Shown: in pieces, positions 1 to 7,739 of the stretch
Layout: every line of letters starts with the position of its first letter
Position numbering within the stretch: position 1 is the first letter of the stretch
Source of the DNA: Kamptonema formosum PCC 6407
GTDB taxonomy: Bacteria > Cyanobacteriota > Cyanobacteriia > Cyanobacteriales > Microcoleaceae
Length of the DNA stretch: 64,000 nt
Reading direction: 5' to 3'
NCBI RefSeq assembly: GCF_000332155.1
Contig: NZ_KB235904.1
Location: 1,169,910 to 1,233,909 of the forward strand
Notes under the pieces: model-generated
Seen by the model: only the letters and a program-made list of their open reading frames with translations
Told to the model about the DNA's origin: nothing
Databases searched by the model: none
Made by a program: the position numbers and the translations under genes

Positions 1-71
1 GCGATTGCTTCGCGGAGTTCGCAATGACAAGTATTTAATAGGACATGATATTACATAAGTTCACCAATTAT

Positions 72-182
72 AGCAACCGCCAGGGCGGTTAAGACGTTGA
101 AACTTTCTTCATCCCCTCTTCCCCTCTTCCCTAGCCCCTAGCCCCTAGCCCCTAGCCCCTTAACCGCCCTGGCGGTTGCTAT
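72..182. repeat. Inverted repeat enclosing CCCCTAG heptamer repeats
   Basis: Arms at about 72-96 and 158-182 are reverse complements built on AGCAACCGCCAGGGCGG. The loop holds pyrimidine-rich repeats and tandem CCCCTAG heptamers (about 113-160). The AGCAACCGCC arm recurs near 12034 and 47800. Bases 1-71 carry one end of another element family (TCGCAATGACAAGTATTTAA, followed by GGACATGATAT) that recurs at 18612-18720. No gene is seen in 1-202. Confidence 0.8.
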
Positions 183-202
183 ACCTATTACCCATTACCA
201 AT

Positions 203-2278
203 TTAATTTTGTGGTCTTCCGATCCCGTCAGTAATAGCATAGTTGAAAGCCTTTAACCATAGCCAAAAAGAAGGATAGCGGGACTCCAACCAAGGCTGAG
301 TTTTCCGAGCCAAATTAGGGAGCCATCCAAACAGCCAACTTGCCAAAGCAAGTAGAGTAAAATTAAGATAACTCCGCAGCCAACGTAGAATATCGTCCAA
401 GTCCACAAAATCCAAAATCCAAATTAGAAGAGAGGGATTTTTGAGGGCTGCTTTGATAGCAAGTCCATTAAAAGTTAACCAATCAACCCGGTCTTTGATA
501 AACTTTTCTGCAACTGCGAGATCGGTGCTGGCCAAAACGCCGAAAAATGTATTCAAAATCGAATTAATCCGCGCTGGGGGTAAGAAACAGCCAGTCGGTA
601 CCATCATCCCTTTAGAAAATAGCCAAGTCACAGAGACATTACTCTGATAGGCGCGAATTTGGTTTAAATGGTGGGCCTCAAGTAAATCATGCTTTAAAGC
701 AACATCCAAAAGGTCAGTTAAACGGGAGAGATTGCGAACTAAAGAGCCAAACCCAGTGAAAACTAGTGGAGACTGAAGAGAAGCTGCATCACCGATCGCG
801 ATTAGTCTATCAAAAGCAACAGTGCGATCGCGACTTCCCGAACTAAAATGCCCCGGAATGTAACCAAAAGTCGGCTTTTTCCATACCAACTTGCCCAAAT
901 CGCAGCGACGATACTCCGGCAAAATCGCAAAAAAGTCCTCATAAAGCTCCAATAGAGAGCCGGGATTCTCAGAATTTACCTGATGGTAATGAAACAAATA
1001 GATCGTAATTTCCGAGCCCGCACCGGGGAATAATTCCCAAATTAATTGACGGCCTCGCGAAATATCCCCATGAGAATTGAGTACATCCCCATAATCAGAA
1101 TCCCATACTCCCCGCTCAAAACCTCCGTCAATTACCGCTCCTACAGTCGGACAAACACTATCAAAAGCGTGCTCTCCGTTAAGTTGCCAAGCAATAGGAG
1201 AAGCACTCCCCATCGCATCCACCAGTAGGCGACCACAAGCTTGCCGCTGAGATTGGCTGGGCTGATGATAAGCCTGAACTATAACTTTTTGAGGTTCCAC
1301 ATCTGCACGGATGAAATCAGTTTCGTCCCAGATTTCACCACCAGCTTCAGTGAACTTAACTCCCGATAAATAAAGCAGTTTTTCAGCATCTAGGGCTACA
1401 TTTAGCACCCTTGGCGTGTGTAGGACTTGAGCTTTTGCGATCGCGGGATTGTTGGCATCAAAAAACTTGCTATAGCCATCTTTGTACTCTCTGGCAATGA
1501 AACTTTCGACTTCCGCAGCCGTAAACAAACCTAAATTAATTAACTTTTGGAGTTCATCGCGAGAAATATTCCACTCTCGATTCATCCTACCAAAAGGCAA
1601 CCTTTCCAACAGCAGCACCTTGTAGCCCAACCGAGCCATAACAGCCGCGTGGATGATGCCTAACGCGCCTCCCACATAAATCAAGTCATAAAAACAAGAA
1701 TCAGATTCTCCGTCATTCCCTCTTCCCTCTTCCTTCTCCCCTCTTCCTTCTTCCTTCTTCCTTCCTCCTTCTTCCTTCCTAAACACCACCTGCTTCGGCG
1801 TTTGAGGATTGCGAACACCTTCTCGCCAACGCTTTTCCCACCAATAAACGCGCTTGAGGTCATATTCCCCTTGAGGCATTTTTTGAAAGTATTGGACAGT
1901 AAGGGGATAGTGGGGGGCCAACGCCTCAAAAATCGACTGTTGGGATAAATCGATGACTGGTGGTTCTGGATATTGATAGGGAAATTGATTTCTCACAGAC
2001 ACTGTGAGGCGATCGAGAAACTGCATTTCACCGTTGGCGGGTTTATTGTCGAGGCGAAATACTTTTAAGTATGTGGTTCGCTGCACTGACCACAGGAAAA
2101 CGGAAAGTTCTACCGATTCAGGATTGGCAACTTCTGCTGTTGTTGTTCCTAATAGTAAGCGAAAGCCATCAGGAGTAATAATTTTCTTGCCAACTCCCGG
2201 CTCAAATTCTTGCTGCAACCAACTGCATACAGCGTTAGTCTTAGGAGTTGGGATTTCTAGGTAGAGAATTTCTTGCAT
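203..2278 (-). CDS. cruA: CruA-like lycopene cyclase (FAD-dependent oxidoreductase family)
   Basis: This 691-residue protein has an N-terminal cyanobacterial extension (about 1-165), a low-complexity linker (about 168-190), then a Rossmann FAD/NAD-binding fold starting YDLIYVGGALGIIHAAV and followed by the lycopene-cyclase-like motif GRMNREWNISR. In cyanobacteria CruA-type enzymes close the ends of lycopene to give monocyclic or bicyclic carotenes, normally at thylakoid membranes. I prefer CruA over its paralogue CruP because of the MNREWNISR context, but the paralogue cannot be excluded by eye. Oddity: the linker (RKEEGGRKKEEGRG and on) is translated from the same GAAGGAA simple repeat found between genes, so a repeat tract has expanded in frame between two domains. 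The ATG at 2276-2278 is the start; no operon partner is seen. Confidence 0.72.
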   Translation of the reverse strand: MQEILYLEIPTPKTNAVCSWLQQEFEPGVGKKIITPDGFRLLLGTTTAEVANPESVELSVFLWSVQRTTYLKVFRLDNKPANGEMQFLDRLTVSVRNQFPYQYPEPPVIDLSQQSIFEALAPHYPLTVQYFQKMPQGEYDLKRVYWWEKRWREGVRNPQTPKQVVFRKEEGGRKKEEGRGEKEEGRGNDGESDSCFYDLIYVGGALGIIHAAVMARLGYKVLLLERLPFGRMNREWNISRDELQKLINLGLFTAAEVESFIAREYKDGYSKFFDANNPAIAKAQVLHTPRVLNVALDAEKLLYLSGVKFTEAGGEIWDETDFIRADVEPQKVIVQAYHQPSQSQRQACGRLLVDAMGSASPIAWQLNGEHAFDSVCPTVGAVIDGGFERGVWDSDYGDVLNSHGDISRGRQLIWELFPGAGSEITIYLFHYHQVNSENPGSLLELYEDFFAILPEYRRCDLGKLVWKKPTFGYIPGHFSSGSRDRTVAFDRLIAIGDAASLQSPLVFTGFGSLVRNLSRLTDLLDVALKHDLLEAHHLNQIRAYQSNVSVTWLFSKGMMVPTGCFLPPARINSILNTFFGVLASTDLAVAEKFIKDRVDWLTFNGLAIKAALKNPSLLIWILDFVDLDDILRWLRSYLNFTLLALASWLFGWLPNLARKTQPWLESRYPSFWLWLKAFNYAITDGIGRPQN
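1704..1790 (-). repeat. In-frame GAAGGAA-type repeat tract inside cruA
   Basis: About 85 bp of TTCCTTC/TTCCCTC units lie inside the reading frame and translate as a Lys/Glu/Gly/Arg-rich stretch. The same unit occurs in intergenic spacers at about 2936-3022, 18508-18553, 33958-34008 and 63775-63825. The frame stays open on both sides. Confidence 0.9.
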
Positions 2279-2319
2279 TTTACAGTCTCAAACGTGAAAT
2301 AAATTCATAAAAATAGGGG

Positions 2320-2347
2320 TTGACACAGGAGAAAAGTGCGCTATACT
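2320..2347 (+). promoter_or_regulatory. Sigma70-type promoter
   Basis: A -35 box TTGACA (2320-2325), a 16-bp spacer and a -10 box TATACT (2342-2347) lie about 60 bp before the ATG at 2408. It is a near-consensus housekeeping promoter for the small gene downstream and sits in the spacer divergent from cruA. Confidence 0.7.
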
Positions 2348-2407
2348 CCACAAATACTAAGTTGTTTTTAGAAAAGTTTACAATTCTCTCATATTCTTAC
2401 ATTTTTT

Positions 2408-2737
2408 ATGCGCGATACTCAAGTTCGCTCCTCATTATCCGATGCCTTGGACGGCGGGGGTAAACCGTCTCATCAGCCGTACCCTGCTGCGGCGATTGCC
2501 ATAAATTATCCCATCCCTACAAACCCTCAAGAAATGGTTGCCTTACGACAACAGCGGGTGAATGAGGAAGTGGTGGCAACTGCGATCGCAGGCGTTATTA
2601 ATATAGCCCGTTCTAGGCAACAGTCTTTAGATGAACTCAAAGCTGAGGTGCTAGAGGAGGATAATCTTCTGGATCTATCTCAGCGCCGTCGCTTATGGGA
2701 CATTGTTTCTCAAGCTTGGGACAATTTGCCCAGTTAG
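2408..2737 (+). CDS. Conserved hypothetical protein (109 aa)
   Basis: I do not recognise a named family. The protein has a Pro/Gly/Ser-rich first third, then a predicted helical segment (VALRQQRVNEEVVATAIAGV) and an acidic, Leu-rich C-terminal half ending in WDIVSQAWDNLPS. There is no signal peptide or membrane segment. The strong TTGACA/TATACT promoter just upstream and the in-frame HIP1-like site (GCGATCGCA) in the middle support a native gene rather than a chance frame. It is followed by repeat DNA, not by a co-directional close neighbour, so it is probably monocistronic. Function unknown. Confidence 0.65.
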   Translation: MRDTQVRSSLSDALDGGGKPSHQPYPAAAIAINYPIPTNPQEMVALRQQRVNEEVVATAIAGVINIARSRQQSLDELKAEVLEEDNLLDLSQRRRLWDIVSQAWDNLPS

Positions 2738-2749
2738 AGCTATAACTGA

Positions 2750-2868
2750 TTGAAGAAGGGGCTAGGGGAAGAAGGGGCTAGGGGCTAGGGGCTAGGGACT
2801 AGGGAAGAAGGGGCTACGATGCTCAGGGCTAGGGGCTAGGGAAGAAGGGAAGGAGGGAATAAGGGAAT
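2750..2868. repeat. Tandem GGGGCTA heptamers with GAAGAAG units
   Basis: Repeated GGGGCTAGGGGCTAGGG with interspersed GAAGAAGG lies between the small gene and the kinase. It has the layout of the short tandemly repeated repetitive (STRR) sequences known in filamentous cyanobacteria. Confidence 0.85.
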
Positions 2869-2935
2869 AAGTAAATCCACCTAATTAAACATAAGATAAG
2901 TATGGCTAAAAAACTGACTTTATAAACGTTCTTCC
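2869..2935 (-). repeat. Dispersed roughly 65-bp element, copy 1
   Basis: Read on the minus strand it contains TTTATAAAGTCAGTTTTTTA, then AGCCAT, ATCTTATGTTTAATTAGG and TGGATTTACTTA. Near-identical copies lie at 18547-18610, 34001-34067 and 63821-63889, each beside GAAGGAA repeats. Confidence 0.85.
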
Positions 2936-3022
2936 TTCTCTCCTAAATAACTAAATCCTTCTTCCTTCTCTCCTAGATAACTAAATTTTTCTTCCTTCTT
3001 CCTTCTTCCTTCTTCCTTCATT
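2936..3022. repeat. CTTCCTT repeat tract abutting the kinase start
   Basis: Units of about 30 bp (CTTCCTTCTCTCCTA followed by ATAACTAAAT) and then pure CTTCCTT repeats end only about 6 bp before the ATG at 3024. The motif TTTAGTTATCTAGGAGAG recurs beside element copy 4 near 63800. Confidence 0.85.
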
Positions 3023-3023
3023 T

Positions 3024-4976
3024 ATGAGCTTTAGTAAAGTTAGCCAGGTTCACAATAATTTTCAGGAAGAACAACGAAAAAAGAGAAAAGTAACTACTCT
3101 TTTACTCCTGGCAGGATTCACTTTGATAGTCAGTGCTGCGGCGATCGCTAGTTATCTGATTATCTATGAATTGCTGCTGAATACTTCCAAAGAGAAAGCT
3201 TTATTAAAAGTTCAGCAGGGTAGTGGGGAAATTGATAAGTGGTTAGAAACACGGAAAGCAGAAATAGCAACCATTGCTGACACACCAACTCTTGCAACTA
3301 TGGATTGGAATGTCGTTGAACCCTACCTTAAATCTCAGGTCAAACGGATCGATGAATATCGACAGCTTACTATGACATTTCCTGATGGTTCTCGATTCAA
3401 TACACAAGTAGGAAAAGCTAAGGGAAGTATAGCCGATCGCCCTTTTTTTATATCAGCAATGGCGGGAAAAGTCACGGCTAATGACCCGGTGATTAGTCGT
3501 TCCTTGGGAGTAGCTCAAGTCCAAATTGGCGCTCCGATTGGCTCACCAGAAAAACCTTTAGGAGCTTTAGCAGGTAATATTCCAATCGATCGCCTAATTA
3601 AAGTCGTTCAAAATCTGCAACTAGGTCAGGGTAGCTATGCCTTTGCTCTCAACTCCCAGGGTCGAATAATTGCTCATCCAGATCCGTCTTTAAGAGGAAC
3701 CACAGAAAAACCAGCTACTAGCTTACTGGAAAGCAAAGACCTTTATTTGGCAACTCTCGCGCAACGGATGGTGAACAAAGAGCAGGGAATTGACTTAATT
3801 AAAGTTGATGGCATCTGGCAATATGTAGCTTATACCCCTTTAAAGCAGGCAAATTGGTCTGTAGCCTTGGTCATTCCGCGTCCAATAATTGAATCTTCCC
3901 TCGATGCTTTGAATATCCTAACGCTAATTTTAGGGAGCGTGCTTATAGTGGCAACTATAGGAGGATGGAGACAGGTACAACTATCTGAAGAAGCACAAGC
4001 AAATGCGGAGGAAAAATCTCAACTTTATACGCAAACTCAGGAACAAGTCGAACTTCTAAATCAATCCCTGGTTCAGCAGAAACAGATGGAAAATCAACTT
4101 CGGCAGCAAACTGATTATTTAGAACAAACGTTGAAGGAATTACGACAGATTCAAGGACAACTTATCCAAAGCGAGAAAATGTCCTCTTTGGGTCAATTGG
4201 TAGCTGGTATTGCTCATGAAGTGAATAATCCCGCAGCTTTTATTTACGGTAATTTATCTCATGTCAGCCAGTATACCGAAAATTTACTAGATCTAGTAAA
4301 GCTCTATCAGCAGCATTATCCCCTGCCAGTGTTAGAAATTCAAGCTAAGTCAGAAGAGGTCGATCTAGAATTTCTAAGCGAAGATTTATCGAAATTACTT
4401 ACATCTATGCACGTAGGTGCGGAACGAATACGTGATATTGTCAAATCCCTACGGAATTTTTCGCGGTTGGACGAGTCGGAAGTCAAGGCGGTGAATATCC
4501 ATGAAGGTATTGACAGCACCCTGATGATTCTTCAGAGTCGCTTGAATCCCAGCCCCAAATATGCTGGGATTGAAGTTATCAAAGAGTATGGTAATCTGCC
4601 GGAGATCGAGTGTTATGCAGGACAGCTTAACCAGGTATTTATGAATATTTTGACGAATGCTCTGGATGCTTTAGAAGAGCGGCATCAGGGGGAGGAAAAG
4701 ATAATTAAGATTACTACAAGTCTCTCTAGAGCGGATCGAGTTAGAATTTCGATTGCGGATAATGGTTGTGGTATGACAGAGGAAGTAAAACAAAGAGTAT
4801 TTGACCCATTTTTTACAACTAAACCCGTAGGTAAAGGTACGGGAATGGGGCTATCTATTAGTTATCAAATTGTGACGATAGAGCATAGAGGGCGATTGTA
4901 TTGTATCTCAGAACCAGGAGCGGGAACGGAATTTGTAATTGAAATTCCACTGCATCAAAGTGTGGGTAGCAGTTAG
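3024..4976 (+). CDS. Membrane sensor histidine kinase with extracytoplasmic PDC/Cache domain
   Basis: The 650-residue protein has a membrane helix at about 25-48, an extracytoplasmic double-Cache/PDC sensor (about 50-285, with DRPFFISAMAGK and the late AYTPLKQANWSVALV strand typical of the family), a second helix (about 290-312), a coiled coil (about 320-385) and a kinase core. The core shows the H-box GIAHEVNNPAAF (His about 397), N-box NQVFMNILTNALDAL, G1 DNGCGM, F-box FDPFFTTKPVGKGTGMGLS. It should autophosphorylate on His and pass phosphate to a response regulator, but no regulator gene is adjacent, so it is an orphan kinase. The region before the start is entirely repeat DNA and shows no ribosome binding site. 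Ligand unknown. Confidence 0.9.
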   Translation: MSFSKVSQVHNNFQEEQRKKRKVTTLLLLAGFTLIVSAAAIASYLIIYELLLNTSKEKALLKVQQGSGEIDKWLETRKAEIATIADTPTLATMDWNVVEPYLKSQVKRIDEYRQLTMTFPDGSRFNTQVGKAKGSIADRPFFISAMAGKVTANDPVISRSLGVAQVQIGAPIGSPEKPLGALAGNIPIDRLIKVVQNLQLGQGSYAFALNSQGRIIAHPDPSLRGTTEKPATSLLESKDLYLATLAQRMVNKEQGIDLIKVDGIWQYVAYTPLKQANWSVALVIPRPIIESSLDALNILTLILGSVLIVATIGGWRQVQLSEEAQANAEEKSQLYTQTQEQVELLNQSLVQQKQMENQLRQQTDYLEQTLKELRQIQGQLIQSEKMSSLGQLVAGIAHEVNNPAAFIYGNLSHVSQYTENLLDLVKLYQQHYPLPVLEIQAKSEEVDLEFLSEDLSKLLTSMHVGAERIRDIVKSLRNFSRLDESEVKAVNIHEGIDSTLMILQSRLNPSPKYAGIEVIKEYGNLPEIECYAGQLNQVFMNILTNALDALEERHQGEEKIIKITTSLSRADRVRISIADNGCGMTEEVKQRVFDPFFTTKPVGKGTGMGLSISYQIVTIEHRGRLYCISEPGAGTEFVIEIPLHQSVGSS

Positions 4977-5014
4977 GATTATTCTCCGATGGATTCCCGC
5001 TCTATGAATTGGGT

Positions 5015-5575
5015 CTATTTAATAGGTGAAAAAAGAAATTCACGGCTAATATTCCAGCATTCCCCATCATGAATTAACAAAGTCAACTGAGATACAGTAA
5101 ACTCAAAGTTGAGCGAGCGATTTTCAAATTCTAGCCATGCTGCTTTGAAATTCTGCTTAGTTAAGTCTCGAAATGCGACTGTCATGTGTGGTGTAAAAGA
5201 GCGAGTTTTGGCAACTGGGTCGAAGATTCCTAAGTTTGTTTCTAAATATGCGCTTAGGTCTTTTTCCAGAGCTAGTAATGCTTGGGTTTTGAGAGGATTT
5301 ACGTAAATAACACGAGGTGGAAAGGCGGCAAAGCCAGAGAGAGTAATGGGGATTGGGTGATGGGCGAGTGCAAATTTTTCTAGGCATTCTTCTACTTTGT
5401 CAATTTCCGCTGTCACCCATTTAAAAGGCGGTTGGAGGGTGATGTGGGGTGGCGATTTTAAAGCACCGCTACTAGCGTATTTTTCGGCAAAATACTGTTT
5501 AATTTTAGTAATCTGCTCTTGAATTTCTTGCGGAGGTAGGAGGGCAATAAAGTAACGGTGTTGCAGATTTTCCAT
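5015..5575 (-). CDS. 2H phosphoesterase / 2'-5' RNA ligase family protein
   Basis: This 186-residue cytosolic protein carries the two HxT motifs of the 2H phosphoesterase superfamily: PHITLQPPF in the N-terminal half and PHMTVAF in the C-terminal half. Relatives (ThpR/LigT) open 2',3'-cyclic phosphates of RNA or join RNA halves in vitro; the cellular substrate is usually unknown. I chose the ATG at 5573-5575 (MENLQHRYFIALLPP) because the 7 upstream in-frame codons begin with TTG and the family normally starts just before YFIALLPP. It stands alone, convergent with the kinase gene. Confidence 0.85.
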   Translation of the reverse strand: MENLQHRYFIALLPPQEIQEQITKIKQYFAEKYASSGALKSPPHITLQPPFKWVTAEIDKVEECLEKFALAHHPIPITLSGFAAFPPRVIYVNPLKTQALLALEKDLSAYLETNLGIFDPVAKTRSFTPHMTVAFRDLTKQNFKAAWLEFENRSLNFEFTVSQLTLLIHDGECWNISREFLFSPIK

Positions 5576-5714
5576 GAGTCTATTGGTGTAGGACAAAGAT
5601 ACACAGGAATTTACAGAAGCGGCACAGAATAGGAAGAGAAAATTATTAGTTTGGGCAATTTGCTATAAACTATTACTCAATATAGATTATAAAGTTTAAA
5701 ATTGAAAAGCAAAA

Positions 5715-5981
5715 ATGCCTTGGTTTGTCAAGATTGAGAAGGGAATTGTCGAAAAGTCCATTTTTGACAAGTATGTGCCTGCCCATCGCGCTTACGTGCG
5801 AGAGTTGATTGCTAAGGGACACAAGGCGAAGACGGGGTACTGGGCGCGACGGGGCGGTGGGATGCTACTATTTGAGGCGGGCTCGATGGAGGAGGCGATC
5901 GCGATCGCGGCTAAAGATCCCTTGGTAGTCAATGGTTGCGTTACCTACGAAGTTTATCAGTGGTGTGTTGTTGAAGAATGA
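5715..5981 (+). CDS. YciI family protein
   Basis: An 88-residue protein of the YCII-related ferredoxin-like alpha/beta fold. It has the usual layout: a strand (WFVKIEKG), a His-containing helix (PAHRAYVRELIAKG), a central glycine turn and a C-terminal MEEAIAIAAKDPLVVNG segment followed by a strand. Related proteins are small dimers, sometimes with dehalogenase-like or chlorothalonil-type reactions, but in cyanobacteria no role is settled. It lies immediately upstream of the SRP RNA gene on the same strand, about 20 bp away, with its own promoter likely in the AT-rich spacer 5600-5714. Confidence 0.8.
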   Translation: MPWFVKIEKGIVEKSIFDKYVPAHRAYVRELIAKGHKAKTGYWARRGGGMLLFEAGSMEEAIAIAAKDPLVVNGCVTYEVYQWCVVEE

Positions 5982-5997
5982 AAAGTTGTGTTATACT
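5968..5997 (+). promoter_or_regulatory. Promoter of the SRP RNA gene
   Basis: TATACT at 5992-5997 is a good -10 box about 7 bp before the predicted RNA 5' end. TTGTTG at 5968-5973 (18-bp spacer) is the best -35 candidate; TTGAAG at 5971-5976 is an alternative. It overlaps the end of the YciI gene. Confidence 0.55.
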
Positions 5998-6003
5998 CAT
6001 AAA

Positions 6004-6100
6004 TGAGCCGGACTTACGCGATTGTAACGCCCAAACTTTGTCAGGGCCGGAAGGCAGCAGCAATACGGGATGCTTGCAATAGGCGTGAACTCCGGTTCAC
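6004..6100 (+). ncRNA. ffs: Signal recognition particle RNA (4.5S type)
   Basis: The core GTCAGGGCCGGAAGGCAGCA (from about 6040) is the universally conserved SRP RNA domain IV tetraloop and Ffh-binding region, followed by the expected asymmetric loop partner ATACGGGATGC. Outer stems pair: GAGCCGGA (6005-6012) with TCCGGTTC (6091-6098), and ACGCC (6027-6031) with GGCGT (6082-6086), giving one roughly 95-nt hairpin. It binds Ffh and targets nascent membrane proteins. A long open frame starting at 6003 runs through this RNA, but that part is not protein coding. Confidence 0.95.
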
Positions 6101-6125
6101 CTTGTTTAAGGGAGGTGTACTTGCT

Positions 6126-6497
6126 ATGCCGGGTTTCGGAGATATTTTACAGAAAGCAGTTTACCTGGGTGTGGGGTTGGCTTCCTACGCTGGCGAGAAA
6201 GCAAGTAGCAAATTAGGCGAGTTGCGGACTGAAGCCCAAAAATTGGCAGATGAATTGGTAAAACGCGGTGAAATGACGACGGATGAAGGTCGTCGCTTTG
6301 TTGATGATATGATGAGGCAGGCGCAACAGCAGCCCGGTGAGTCGCCTTCTGAACCGCAAAAACTTTCTGAACCGCGCCGGATAGAAATTGTTTCGGAAGA
6401 TGAAGAACCATCGAATAAAAGCAATGAGGGTGTCGATAGGCTTCGTCAACAGGTGCAGCAGTTACAAGATGAACTCCGCGATCTGAAGCAGGATTAG
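6126..6497 (+). CDS. Phasin-like / coiled-coil small protein
   Basis: The 123-residue protein starts at the ATG at 6126, which has an excellent GGAGG (6111-6115) 10 bp upstream. It has an N-terminal helix (MPGFGDILQKAVYLGVGLA), a phasin-like amphipathic middle (KLADELVKRGEMTTDEGRRFVDDMMRQA), a Pro/Ser/Glu linker and a C-terminal coiled coil (VDRLRQQVQQLQDELRDL). Phasin-family proteins coat polyhydroxyalkanoate granules, but many cyanobacterial members of this layout are of unknown role. It begins only 25 bp after the SRP RNA, so read-through from the RNA promoter is plausible. A hairpin-like terminator follows. Confidence 0.75.
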   Translation: MPGFGDILQKAVYLGVGLASYAGEKASSKLGELRTEAQKLADELVKRGEMTTDEGRRFVDDMMRQAQQQPGESPSEPQKLSEPRRIEIVSEDEEPSNKSNEGVDRLRQQVQQLQDELRDLKQD

Positions 6498-6515
6498 GCT
6501 TTGTAAAGTTTTATG

Positions 6516-6550
6516 ACGGGGGTTGAGTGCGATCGCACTTCTACCTCCGT
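6516..6550 (+). terminator. Strong hairpin after the phasin-like gene
   Basis: ACGGGGGT (6516-6523) pairs with ACCTCCGT (6543-6550), and the inside contains the perfect palindrome GTGCGATCGCAC (a HIP1 site). The U-run after it is weak (TTAGTTTTGG), so termination efficiency is uncertain. Confidence 0.5.
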
Positions 6551-6796
6551 TAGTTTTGGTATTTATCCTTGGTAAGGGTTTAGTAATACTATGGAAAAGG
6601 TAATAGAATTGATAAGTAGGTGGACATAATATATAGATTGTCCTTCCAAGAAAAGAAGCGATCGCAAAGACTTGAGATTGCTTCCCTTCTTTGGTAACGA
6701 CACGATCGATTTTATCTATTGTCTACCTACTTAGTAAGTGCAAGCCTTTGTACTTGGATTTTGTTAATAATATATAAAGATCGAGCTGACAAATCA

Positions 6797-7210
6797 ATGG
6801 AAGAGTGGCAAAAAAGTTTTGTGGCGGTACTGGAAACTGCTGTTGCTGAGGTAGAGAAGTTTTTCATGGATGCGAGTGAAGAATTCGCCGAAATGCTGGA
6901 CTCACTGGCAAAGTTTTCGGAAGAGGTGACAGAAGAAATACAAAATACTGTAATCGATGATTTCGACAACTATTTTAATGAGTTGCTTGAACCAATTATT
7001 GAGGTTTTTAGAGAATTAGATCCAGAGGTAAATGAGATAGATTTTTCGATCGTGACTTATGTAGAGCCTTCAACGATTCAGCAGCCAGCTTGTAGGGGTT
7101 GTTCTAATTATCACGGTCATATTTATGGTGGGAATTTGTTAGTTTGTGCGATGCACCCTTCGGGTGTAGAGTCTGAGAGTTGTCCTGATTGGGAAGCTGA
7201 GAGAGAATAA
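6797..7210 (+). CDS. Conserved hypothetical protein with C-terminal Cys cluster
   Basis: I chose the ATG at 6797 (MEEWQKSF, 137 aa); an in-frame TTG at 6719 would add 26 residues of poorer quality. The N-terminal two thirds is an acidic helical region (AVAEVEKFFMDASEEFAEML and on), suggestive of a coiled coil or membrane-surface helix bundle. The C-terminus has a C-x2-C-x14-C-x10-C pattern (CRGCSNYHG, then CAMHPSG, then CPDWE), which could bind a metal such as zinc. A similar Cys layout ends the metallo-beta-lactamase protein at 16816. No named function; no operon partner. Confidence 0.7.
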   Translation: MEEWQKSFVAVLETAVAEVEKFFMDASEEFAEMLDSLAKFSEEVTEEIQNTVIDDFDNYFNELLEPIIEVFRELDPEVNEIDFSIVTYVEPSTIQQPACRGCSNYHGHIYGGNLLVCAMHPSGVESESCPDWEAERE

Positions 7211-7391
7211 TTTACAGGGGGGATTTTTTAAGGGTGCGATCTAGTTGATTATAATTAAGAAGATTAGAAGAAAATGACAAAACAAAATAAAAAGCCAAAG
7301 CCTTGGGAGATTGACAGTAGCAATAACAAATCGAGTGTTTACTAGGCGGTGAAAATGATAGGGAAATTATTTACTAATTAACCATAACCTT

Positions 7392-7739
7392 TTAATTAAC
7401 CCTTTCCTCTAATAATTGACTAATTTCACGATAAAGTACAGGTAAATTAGACTCCACAATTCCCCAAACTACCTGATTAGAAACCTTGGCATAAGCATGA
7501 ATCAAAAGATTACGAAAATCGACAATTCTTCGACAATCTGTAATGCTTTCCGCCAAATCAGGCTCTAATTTCAACATCTGGTTTAACGCCTCTCCCACAA
7601 TCTCAAACTGTCGCTCCACAGCAGAGCGTAGCATCGCATTACTTACGTAATCTTCAAACGTTTTACCTGCCGTAAACTCCGTTAAAAGTTGACAAGCTTC
7701 CTGAATATCAAACAAATATTTCTGCACCTCAAGCCGCAT
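7392..7739 (-). CDS. hepT: HepT-like ribonuclease toxin (DUF86)
   Basis: This 115-residue all-helical HEPN protein has the RNase motif Rx4HxY as RNLLIHAY near residue 80. In MntA/HepT type VII toxin-antitoxin systems HepT cleaves RNA and MntA silences it by adding AMP to the Tyr of this motif. The gene overlaps the upstream antitoxin by 11 bp (7729-7739), so the pair is translationally coupled. Both catalytic residues and the Tyr target are present, so the toxin looks intact. Confidence 0.9.
   Translation of the reverse strand: MRLEVQKYLFDIQEACQLLTEFTAGKTFEDYVSNAMLRSAVERQFEIVGEALNQMLKLEPDLAESITDCRRIVDFRNLLIHAYAKVSNQVVWGIVESNLPVLYREISQLLEERVN

Noticed and set aside
6003-6125. Long N-terminal extension of the phasin-like frame
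   Set aside because: It is the SRP RNA gene; the ATG at 6126 has its own GGAGG.
7274-7345. 23-codon frame starting MTKQNKKPKPWEI
   Set aside because: Too short, with a weak ribosome site and no family; it could be a gene remnant, so not listed as a CDS.
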